Part shown: in pieces, positions 55,862-64,000 of the stretch
How positions within the stretch are numbered: the first letter of the stretch is position 1
Layout of the letters: every line of letters begins with the position of its first letter
Notes under the pieces: model-generated
Databases searched by the model: none
What the model was told of the DNA's origin: nothing
The model's input: only the letters and a program-made list of their open reading frames with translations
Source: Agapanthus africanus
Lineage: Eukaryota > Streptophyta > Magnoliopsida > Asparagales > Amaryllidaceae
Reading direction: 5' to 3'
NCBI GenBank assembly: GCA_030015575.1
Contig: JASDDO010000004.1
Span: 318,006,654-318,070,653, forward strand
Length of the DNA stretch: 64,000 nucleotides
Program-made: the position numbers and the translations under genes

Positions 55862-56782
55862 TAAGGCCAGTTATTGGCGTATCGCATACCAAACATCTCA
55901 AATAATTTCTCGAACTACGCTTGAGGGATGGCCTTGGTGAATGGATCCTCTGTGTTTTCCTTTGTATCTACTCTCCGAATCTCGATCTCGCGGCGATCAA
56001 CTATCTCCCGGATCAGATGATATTACCTCAAGATGTGTCTAGATCGCTGGGACCATAGTTCTTTCGCTAACGCCATAGCCCCATTGTTATCACAATACAA
56101 GGGTATTGGATCAACAATGATTGGAACTACATCAAGTTCTAAGATGAACTTCTGCATCCATACCGCTTCTTGGAAGCATCATTAGCAGCAATGTACTCAG
56201 CCTCCATCATCAAGTCTGCAATGGTGTCCTTTTTGGAACTCTTTCAATAGACCGTCTTTCCATTAAGGGTAAACACATAACCCGAGATAGACTTGTTGTC
56301 ATCTATATCACTTTGAAAGCTTGAATTAGTAAAGGCCTCCATTTGGAGGTCGCCATTATCATACACCAAGAACATTTCTTTATTCCTTCTCAGGTACTTA
56401 AGAATGTTCTTCACAGCTATCCAATACTTCTCCAGTGGGTTCGACTGATACCTATTACCACACTAAGTACGTAAGCTGCATCTGGTCTCATACATAATAT
56501 CGTACACATTATAGACCCTACCGCCGAAGCATAGGGTATAATGCTCATTAGAGCCCTCTCCTCATCATTCTTGGGAGACATCATTTTGGAGAGTGTGATT
56601 CCGTGACAAACGGTTAAATTACCGCGTTTGGAATCTTTCATACTAAAACTCTTTAATATTATGTCAATGTACCTAAACTAGGACAATTCCAATATCTTTT
56701 TAGATTTATCCCTATAGATCTTATTCCATAGAATGTAGGAGGAATCACCCAGGTCTTTCATGGAGAATTTCTGTGACAAGAA
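55862..56782 (-). pseudogene. Copia-F RNase H and C-terminal RT (broken)
   Basis: Minus-strand frames read, from the right: 'MKDSKRGNLTVCHGITLSKM' and 'IIPYASAVGSIMCTIL' (56417-56641, RT thumb/connection), then RNase H pieces in other frames, 'LYCDNNGAMALAKEL' and 'DPFTKAI'. The order and spacing are those of Copia-2 19442-18932. Several frameshifts are present. The upstream RT core is missing because element G is inserted at 56783. Confidence 0.8.
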
Positions 56783-58433
56783 TGTAAGTCGATGTCGCAC
56801 ATTCCACATTTGTAGAGAGGCAGAATTTACAAAAAATAATTTTAAGCAAGCAATATCGACTAATCTTCAAGAACTACCATAAACCCTAGCTAACAAAACT
56901 TACAAAGGTTCTAATCTACTATGAAAGTGATTTATACATTTGTGCTCAAGTCCTTCGGGTCTTCTTTTTCTCTTCTTAAGCTCCTCGTCCGTCGAGATCG
57001 AGCTTGGTTGTCGGCCTCCTTGTGTCGAAGACGATATACCCTAGAGTCTATGGTTCAAGCTCTAATCTCAAAAGTGAGGTAACTAAAGCACCTAGTTTGC
57101 TAATCTAAGTGATTTAGTAGATGTAGAGAATAATAATAGGATTAGTTCATCTCATAAACACTAGGTTTCTTAACTCATGAGAGGGTTAGGGTTTGAGGAA
57201 GAAGAAAAGCTCAAAGGAGGAAAGAGAAAGCCAAAGCTAAAATGAAGTGAAGCATCAAGTGAAGAATGGCTAAGTGTTGAATAATATCAAGCATATTATT
57301 TCCAAAAGAAATAATGTAACCATGCTTGAATAGTTAGGAAATGAATGAGAAAAATAAAGTATCCATGCTTCAACAATGCATTAATACACTTCATCCCTCC
57401 ACAACATTATCTATTTAAACAAATAGATTAACACAAAATGAGGTGTCTTCTTCTACAAGCATTCTAGTGTAATTACAAGAATACCCCCACCGTATATTCA
57501 TACCCATATTTGTACAACGAATACCAAGAGATAAAAATAATCCAATAATACAATACTAGAATGCAGCTTAATCCTAAGCCCGCTAGTATTATCCGTCCGA
57601 ACAAAAATTAGTGTAGCTAATACACATATATGATCGGAACCCTGCACGTAAAACCATGCGGCCTCTACATCATTTCGCCTAAACCAGGAAAACTCTCTGT
57701 GTGGGACTCTAAAGACTCGACTGTACGTTGGCAGTAGGTTTAACCATAAGCACGTCAGCGGCACTAGCTGTACATAAAGGCTACCCAGGTACTTGTCGAA
57801 AAGAAAGCCGACGAGCAAACTCATCTGAACTTCTACTGAGCCTATCCATGACAATCTCCGTACAGTCTGGTCTATTCATCTAAGAGTATCGCATGCCGGG
57901 TCTAGGGGTGGAAAACGTCAGACTCCTGATAACCTGACTAATCGTGCCGATGTGGCTCAAGACCATCCGAGAATCTATTGATCTAGCTATCAGTAATTCT
58001 CAATCTGCCATGGCCAGGGACTTATGGTGTTGGCCAACCGAACACGGCGCGATATCAACTCTCTATAATGGGATAGACGAATCCCAAACAATCGCTCACT
58101 GCCTTCATGTGGCTCGAGACTGTACACAATTAAAACCTGTTTGCATGACTCAATAGAACCATGGTAGGGTAGTAATCAAAGCACAGTGGGACCTCACATG
58201 AGACAAATGACGACCTCAGGTCGACAGACTATCTGTACTCATGTCATCAGAGAACTGCTATCTGACGATAAGTATAATACCATCCAGCCAGTTCTCGGCG
58301 AGTCCGTCCAGTAAGCACATGTATACAATCTTAGGTGAATCACACTCAACTGAAATGACGGAGGGATACGGCTGGTTTTGATGAAAACCATTAACGTAAT
58401 GAACTCGATATCATTGAAGAAATAGAGTAGTTT
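56783..58433 (-). mobile_element. Element G: deletion derivative, copia LTR fused to 5' leader
   Basis: 56783-58338 is an LTR of the Copia-2 family (starts TGTAAGTCGATGTCGCAC) that stops about 430 bp short of its expected end. Without a gap, 58345-58433 matches the Copia-2 leader at 24352-24440 ('TGAAATGACGGAG', 'GTAATGAACTCGATAT'), in the same orientation. A deletion from within the 3' LTR to within the 5' leader, removing gag-pol, explains this. Athila-D is then inserted at 58434. The insertion into Copia-F pol is supported by continuity of the RT reading up to AAGAA (56778-56782). Confidence 0.72.
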
Positions 58434-59987
58434 TGATTGTTCGCGAAAAGGTGTTTATGTGTTTTCTAAAAAACTGCAATCAAGACGGTGTCACAAATAG
58501 CTAGCCGCGATGAGTATGGGTCGTCCACAGGGAAACGTGAACTTTTTTTCTTGCTTTAGACGAGTTGATAAAAGAGAGGATTGTTTGTTATCGTTTTATT
58601 TTACAATGAATAGAAAATTTTATAATAGAAAGGCTTGTAGGGTTTATAGGACTTAATAGTTAATGGATGAATGTTAGAAATGATTCTTTTTATCTTTTAA
58701 TTGTTTAAAACTAGAGATATAGTGATGAATGTGGATTAGGGGTTCTTGGAGGGAATTAGGGTTTCCCACCACTGCCCCTTGTCCTTCCATTAATCTCTAT
58801 TAATCTCAAACCCCTAACAAAACAAGTATTAACTAATCTCAAATAGTGGTCGTGACTATCATTAATTGATAGCGCGCCCGATAAGAGAGTTAATATTTAT
58901 TTTGATAAAAATTATAAACATTAAAATGTCAAAAGAACTTAAAAGATATTTCATCCATCATTCTACCCTATCCTACAAACCCTAACAAGCAAGAAATTAC
59001 TCGCTTATGATTAGTAGCGAAGAATGGTCGAAAATGAATGAAACCATAATTAAATGTGCAGGAAAGTAATGCGGAAAATTAATGCGGAAAAGTAATGTGT
59101 AAAGCAAATGCAGAAAGTAAATGCAAACAGAAGTAAAACAAAAACTAGCTTTATTAATCAACTATTGTGTTACAACTTTTCTCTTTCAAAAATAGAGTAC
59201 AAGAACCCTAGTTTCGCTCTAGATCTCTCTTTTTATGAAGGTGGATGAATAGATGATTAGATGGTATCTTGGATTGGATTCTGGGATGCTTTTGGAATGC
59301 ACAGCTCTCGGTCATTTATATAGCCCTTAAAAGTACAAACCCTAGATTCCATGTTGGATTAGGTGTGATTACGATCATGCCCCTAAAATCCCAGATCCAA
59401 CGGTCACTAAAGGACTGCAGAACCGCCGCCTATTGCCACGTTTGACCGCGGTTCTGCCGCCCTCTGGTGGATTTGGAACTTGGGATTTTTTCTGGCATTT
59501 TCTCTCGATATTTAGAGATCCTCTTGATATATAGATTCTGAAAATATTGTCCTTAGTCTCTGCCGTTGCTAAATTCCTCGATTTGCTTCTAATATTTGGC
59601 AGATTCGGTTTTGATATCCCGATTTGATTTGGATCTCCTACTTTGATTTCCGACCTGAGCTAATACCTGCAAAATATCTCAAATCAAATTGTTAGTATCA
59701 TTTGGTATTTTTGAGATATTATTCCAACCATTTATATGATATAATATCTTAAGAATATTGATTAAGAATATTTGATATGATATGCATATTTCAATTACTA
59801 ATATTTCATTTAAATATTTATATGGAAATATTTTCCCTAATTATATTAATTATAAATGAAGAAACATATGATAATAAACTTTTACATATAAACCCACATA
59901 TGTTCTTTATTTACAATTAACACCTATTAGCACTTAACAATAATAGGGAAAATGTCTATACAAATGTGGAATATATTTGACTAATCA
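58434..59987 (-). repeat. 3' LTR of Athila-D
   Basis: 1554 bp, clearly homologous to the Athila-C LTRs (TGATTGTTCG..GACTAATCA) but more diverged. TATA box on the minus strand at about 59309. Paired GC-rich box at 59417-59461. Confidence 0.88.
59417..59461. repeat. Paired GC-rich box in the Athila-D LTR
   Basis: GCAGAACCGCCGCC and GACCGCGGTTCTGCCGCC, centres about 30 bp apart. Confidence 0.78.
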
Positions 59988-60002
59988 AATACCCCCAAAC
60001 TT
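59988..60002 (-). other. Polypurine tract of Athila-D
   Basis: The minus strand reads AAGTTTGGGGGTATT directly before the LTR. Confidence 0.85.
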
Positions 60003-61038
60003 ATTTTTGATCGTCCCGAACAAACTATTTATTAAAATAAAAAATAAACAAACCTAGCAAACTTTCGAAGGCAATTTAGATGGATTTGCTCACACATTCT
60101 TCATGCGACCCTTAGTACTTCTTGCGGTACTAACCAACCGATTACCAAATGTACTCACTTATTAAAGAGTAATTAGCAATATCCTAGTCTTGCAACACCT
60201 AAGGCTTAGCAGTGATTCTCAAACCAGTTGGTCTAAGGAACTAGGTGATAAGACACCCGTGCTATATTTTTTTTATGCTGACTTAAGTAATTACAAAAGC
60301 AATTTTTTTCACCATTTATATTTTTTGTGTCATTTTTTTTTCATACTAAGGCTTTTAGGCAAGCGCATTTCAAGGTATTCTTTATTATCCCAAATTTCAA
60401 GATGTGTGCAACTGCATATAGTAGGGTATCAACGTTCAAAAGATTGGACTAAAAAATAAGGACTATTTTTAAGATTTATTTCTATTCTCAGATTAGTAAT
60501 TTTCTTCATCTTACTAATCCTTGGGACAACAGCTCATGACTACCTATTACAAACTTCGTTTTAAAACATCCAATTTTCTTGCATTTTTAAAATCTTTTTC
60601 TATCTTTCATATGTATTTTTCACTTTCTAACTTTTATTTTCAAATGCTTTTATTTAGTATAATGCAAAATGATACGTGAATAAGCCCAAACCTCCCCTCC
60701 AAACCTATTTGCAGCAGTGTCCTCACTGATGTCATCCTTTAAACTCAAAACCTATAGACTTAGGAGGAAAAGTTCTCAATGATTAGTAAAGAGGACAAGA
60801 GATAATAACCGTGAAATCCTCCCCCAAACTTGTTCTTGGCTCATAATCGTGCAAAAAAAATCTTTTCTTTCAAGAGCCAAAATATTTTCCTTCTCCCCCC
60901 CAACCTTGAGTAAAATAGTTTTTCATTATTAAGTATTAAAATCATAAGAGAGGGATAAATATTATCGGTCTACATAAAACTTTACAAAGACCAAAAGTCA
61001 ACACCAACTATTTAAATATTTTATCAATGTAACACTAT
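60003..61038 (-). other. Athila-D 3' region with internal polypurine tracts
   Basis: Non-coding, homologous to Athila-C 35744-37250. Internal tracts AAGTTTGGGGGAGG (60819-60831) and AGGTTTGGAGGGGAGG (60691-60706) are present, the latter next to the CATCAGTGAGGACACTGCTGC box (60711-60732). Confidence 0.65.
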
Positions 61039-61760
61039 GGTTGATAAAAGATCATGTCACAGATAGACGTGAAGAAGTGGGGAGGAGATAATAGGTGTAA
61101 TTGAACGGTTTTACGTCTCAGTTGATAGAGACGAAACAGTGATGGTGGATGAAAATGAGAATTTGAAAGATAAGGAATAAGTGGAATATTCGTATTCTCG
61201 TACTTGATAAGAAGAAGGGGTGGCAGTTCAACTTCTTTGAGTGGAGGTTAATTCATCATAACATCCATATCTTTAAGGAACGTAAGTTCTTCAGCGAAAA
61301 TATTTTCGAAACATTCATCAATATTCCGAATGATAATCACATTGGAAAGAAAGGTATGATACCCGGACTCCATAAGAGGTTCATATCTAGCGTAAGAGGC
61401 TGACTCAGATAGGTCGACTAAGTCATTTGACAAGTCCAAGAATTTAGACTCAGGGGTGGACTTGTCGACAGAAGGGTCATCACTCATATAATAAATAGCT
61501 GGATCAAACAATAACGCACTAGTGACGTCGAGATCTTTATCGGAAAGCAAGAACTCCTCAAATTCGCAACTGTCGGAAGCTATCTTGTCGACAGAACATA
61601 TATCAATTATATGAGCAGAAGGTTCGGAGGGTTGACTTCCTACCCTGTAAATGCTAAGCTCAATTTTCATCTTCCCAAAGGATAGGTTCATAGAACTATT
61701 ACGACAATTGATTATCGCGTTTGAAGTTGCTAGAAAAGGTCGACCAAGAATCACCGGAAT
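61039..61760 (-). pseudogene. Athila-D protease tail and conserved post-protease domain
   Basis: The frame 61248-61754 (168 codons) starts in the protease tail ('ILGRPFLATSNAIINCRNSS', 'LSFGKMKIELSIYR'), passes through an acidic region and reaches 'ECFENIFAEELTFLKDMDVM'. One TAA (61248) interrupts it, after which the same frame reads 'PPLLLIKYENTNIPLIPY' and 'SLFRLYQLRRKTV' and ends at a stop at about 61039. This is collinear with Athila-C 37287-37620 and Athila-B 44344-45100. No known domain is recognised. Confidence 0.75.
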
Positions 61761-62186
61761 TTAGTTCCATGGGTTTGCCACATGTTGTATATCTAAAACT
61801 ATAAAGTCCACAAGGAATATAAATTCCCCAACTTTGATCAACACGTCCTCTAACTCACCCCTAGGGTGGCTGATAGACCGATCGGCCATCTGGAGAGTGC
61901 AGTGCGCAGGTTTTAACTCTCCTATTCCTAATTGCTCATAAACAGAATACGGGAGCAAGTTAACACTAGCACCTAAATTGAGTAGAGCGCGGTTGATGTT
62001 TTTACCCTTAATAGTAATAGATATTGTAGGACAACCGGGGTCCTTATGTTTCTTGGGAACATGTTGGATAAGAGCATTGCTCATATTACTCGCTAAGAAA
62101 ACCTTTTTAGGCACTTGAGTTTTCCTTTTCCAAGTGCACAAGTCCTTTAGAATCTTAGCATAGGATGGAACTTGTTGGTTAGCATC
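61761..62186 (-). pseudogene. Athila-D aspartic protease (catalytic Asp replaced, cut by E')
   Basis: The frame 61761-62141 and its open upstream continuation to 62186 read 'QQVPSYAKILKDL', 'KKHKDPGCPTISITIKGKNI', 'LLNLGASVNLLPYSVYEQLG' and 'GEFIFLVDFIVLDIQHV'. This is Athila retropepsin at nearly full conservation, except that the catalytic Asp of D-L-G-A is Asn (codon 61977-61979). A stop near 61760 separates it from the tail. The frame is interrupted at 62186 by insertion of E' at the 'DA..QVPSY' position. Confidence 0.88.
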
Positions 62187-63053
62187 TGTTCAGACCATAA
62201 TATTGCATTTTTCAACCGCGAAATTTCAAGTGAATGGTTAAAAGATCGCTACAAGTATACACTGAAACATCTGGAGGAGAATAAGAAGCCCAACAAAGAA
62301 AATACATATGGAAATAGGAAGCCCAATAAGCCAAGAAAAAGCCCAAAAATTACAGAGTCCCAACTCCTCAACTTGGCCGCGGAACCGCGGCCAAACCCCA
62401 CCTGGCGCCGCGGTTCCGCGGCCATATAGAGCGCACGTCGGTGGATTTTTGTCCTGTCGGTGCGTCGGTGCGGGTGTTGGGATTTTTAGGGGTCAAATCT
62501 GTAATTGCATGTCTACGAGAGTCTGTAACCCTAGTTTTCATGTTTTCCTATAAATTGTATTCCCAGATCTGTAAAAACCTATGCCTCCCTTTAATGAATA
62601 AAATTTAGAAATCTTTTGGAGAGCATCGGTGCCTCTCTTTAATTCAGAAATTCAGATCTGACAAACCTGCATGGAAGATTGGAGGGATCCATCTGTAAGT
62701 AATTTAATTTCTTGTTCTAGTTTAGATTTTAATTCCTTGCCTTAGATGTTGGCTTTGGGAAGGGCTTTTGAGAGATGAGATCTCTCATCCCTTTCTTACC
62801 CATCACATAGAATCTATATGACTCCATGCATACACGCACACACTGCGCCCTACGGCACCCTATCCCTCGAGTAAGCGGTGATACCGTAGTATAAAGCCTC
62901 AGTTGTGCGCGTTTTCCATGGAGGTTAGGGTAAGGATCTCTAAAGGAAGGACAAGAACCTAGAGGAAGGAACACCTTCCCGAATGGATCTAATCCCCTTT
63001 ATTGATAATTACCGTAACTCCTCTTATGAAAGCCGAGATGGCCTCACTTCATT
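62187..63053 (+). repeat. LTR E' (+), interrupted by LTR E
   Basis: It begins TGTTCAGACCATAATATTGC, close to the Athila-B LTR start (TGTTCACAACAGAATATTGC), and is inserted in the Athila-D protease after GCATC (62182-62186, candidate TSD). It contains a TATA box at about 62548 (CTATAAATTG) and a near-perfect paired palindrome (62374-62423). From 62330 to 63019 it is the reverse complement of 63332-64000. It ends where E begins, so its right part must lie beyond the window. Confidence 0.75.
62374..62423. repeat. Paired GC-rich palindrome in LTR E'
   Basis: TGGCCGCGGAACCGCGGCCA and GCGCCGCGGTTCCGCGGCC, each a nearly perfect palindrome, centres about 30 bp apart. This is the best-preserved example with 63910-63960. 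Confidence 0.9.
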
Positions 63054-64000
63054 TGATTATTATGAAAACTTGTATTTACCGCAATCAGAAACGGCGTCGC
63101 TTCGCAGCTAGCCGGTGAGTACGGGTCGATCCACAGAGACGGGTAAATTTCCTTTATGTGTTTTAACGAGTTGATTCAAAATGTCGTTTTGGTTGGTTTA
63201 TAAAAATCTATAAAAACTGGATCTAATTAATCTAATTAAGAGTCTTGCTAGGGTTAGGTTTAGGGGAAGTTTTGGAGATTAACGTTTTCCTCACCGCTTT
63301 CAATGCCTTCTTTTATTTAGATCTATTAGATGTTACGGTAATTATCAATAAAGTGGATCTGAATCTTTTGGGAAGATGTTTCTTCCTCTAGATTCGTATC
63401 CTTCCTGTGTTGATAATTACCCTAACCCCCATGGAAAACACACGCAACCGGCCCTTTATACTACAGTTCACCGTTACCTCGAAAGGTAGGGTGCCGTAGG
63501 GAGCGGTTGTGCGCGTATGCAAGGAGTTCTAATTCATTAGGTGAAGGTGGCATTGAAAGGGGTGAGAGATCTCATCTCTCAACCCTTTCCCTAAGGCTAA
63601 CCCTAACAAGCGAGGAGACTACTCGCTCATTAGGGGATGAGAAAATATTTTAATTAAAGGAATGAAATTACTTACTAATTCGATGGCTCCCTCCAAACAA
63701 TAGAGAACAGATCTGAATAACTCCCAGCAATTCTGAATTTTATTGATTAAAAAGAGGCATAGGTTTTTACAGATCTGGGAATACAATTTATAGGAAAACA
63801 TGAAAACTAGGGTTACAGACTCTCGTAGACATGCAATTACAGATTTGACCCCTAAAAATCCTAACACCCGCACCGACACGACAAAAATCCACCGACGTGC
63901 GCTCTATATGGCCGCGGAACCGCGGCGCCAGGCTGGGTTTGGCCGCGGTTCCGCGGCCAAGTTGAGGAGTTGGGACTCTGTAATTTTTGGGCTTTTTCTT
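63054..64000 (-). repeat. LTR E (-), runs off the window
   Basis: The left edge TGATTATTATG..TTTACCGCAATCAGAAACGGCGTCGC matches the 3' edge type of the Athila-C/D LTRs ('ACCGCAATCAAAACGGTGTC'). No PBS lies on its left, so this is a 3' LTR of a minus-strand element extending right, or a solo LTR. Candidate TSD TCATT at 63049-63053. TATA box on the minus strand near 63790. Paired palindrome at 63910-63960. Confidence 0.75.
63910..63960. repeat. Paired GC-rich palindrome in LTR E
   Basis: GGCCGCGGAACCGCGGCGCC and TTGGCCGCGGTTCCGCGGCC, centres about 31 bp apart. Confidence 0.9.

Larger units (their letters stand above)
53900..56782 (-). mobile_element. Copia-F: copia element of the Copia-2 family, 3' part
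   Basis: 3' LTR 53900-55846, polypurine tract 55847-55861, RNase H and the end of RT (55862-56782), all on the minus strand. At 56783 the pol sequence stops inside RT ('..MEKFCDKN' position) where element G begins. The rest of pol, leader and 5' LTR are not in the window unless they lie to the right. The left boundary at 53900 is less certain than the right end of the LTR. Confidence 0.8.
58434..62186 (-). mobile_element. Athila-D: Athila-like element (3' part)
   Basis: 3' LTR 58434-59987, polypurine tract, 3' region, post-protease domain and protease, all on the minus strand. The protease frame is cut at 62186 by LTR E'. Gag and the 5' LTR are not visible and should lie beyond the window. 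Between protease and 3' LTR there are about 1.8 kb and no RT, RNase H or integrase motif. Confidence 0.85.
62330..64000. repeat. Large inverted repeat formed by LTRs E' and E
   Basis: Arm 62330-63019 pairs with 63332-64000 (to the window edge), with diverged stretches, around a loop of about 310 bp. It arises from two same-family LTRs in opposite orientations and not from a foldback element. Confidence 0.82.

Noticed and set aside
62330..64000. Foldback (TIR) DNA transposon
   Set aside because: The arms are LTRs with LTR-type ends, TATA boxes and paired palindromes of the Athila-like type. Opposite-orientation nesting explains the inverted repeat.

Overview
This window is plant nuclear DNA made almost entirely of nested LTR retrotransposons. 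No host gene, rRNA, tRNA or CRISPR array was found. The element types (Tat-type and Athila-type Ty3/gypsy plus Ty1/copia), TGGTATCAGAGC-type and TGGCGC-type primer-binding sites, 5-bp target-site duplications (TSDs), long LTRs and heavy stop/frameshift decay point to a gene-poor, probably heterochromatic part of a flowering-plant genome. The species cannot be told.

Layout, outermost to innermost. (0) A Tork-like copia integrase fragment (53638-53899, +) is the oldest host sequence seen. (1) Copia-A (+), with a 5' LTR at 1-2121 (its first few bases lie outside the window) and a 3' LTR at 51609-53637, is inserted in it. Copia-A is split twice. A Tat-type gypsy element (-, 3827-30803, TSD GTCTC) sits in its 5' leader. 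An Athila-type element, Athila-B (+, 31475-48677, imperfect TSD CGGAA/CCGAA), sits at the start of its gag. (2) The Tat element is itself split, in its pre-gag ORF, by Copia-2 (-, 16872-27659, TSD GGAGA). Athila-B is split upstream of gag by Athila-C (-, 34201-41763, TSD ATTTC). (3) To the right, the level-0 copia is interrupted by Copia-F (-). Copia-F's pol is interrupted by a deletion derivative, G (LTR fused to 5' leader). G is interrupted by Athila-D (-), Athila-D by LTR E' (+), and E' by LTR E (-), which runs off the end.

Copia-A, Copia-2, F and G belong to one family or close families with about 2-kb LTRs. Athila-B, C, D and probably E/E' form a group of Athila-like elements. B keeps gag and protease and D keeps protease, but in B, C and D the place where reverse transcriptase and integrase should follow is taken by a conserved acidic domain. 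C has lost gag and protease as well and carries a novel 33-residue tandem-repeat ORF.

The points most worth attention are: this RT-less Athila-like group with its shared post-protease domain; a paired GC-rich palindrome about 30 bp apart, found in the Athila-like LTRs and leaders and also in the leader of the unrelated Copia-2; the three-copy zinc-knuckle-like module in the Tat polyprotein, each copy missing a different ligand; the tandem integrase duplication in Copia-2; and about 350-bp tandem repeats in the Tat 3' region. All coding regions are broken. Stretches with no recognisable coding are LTR, leader or 3' region of these elements and are listed as such.
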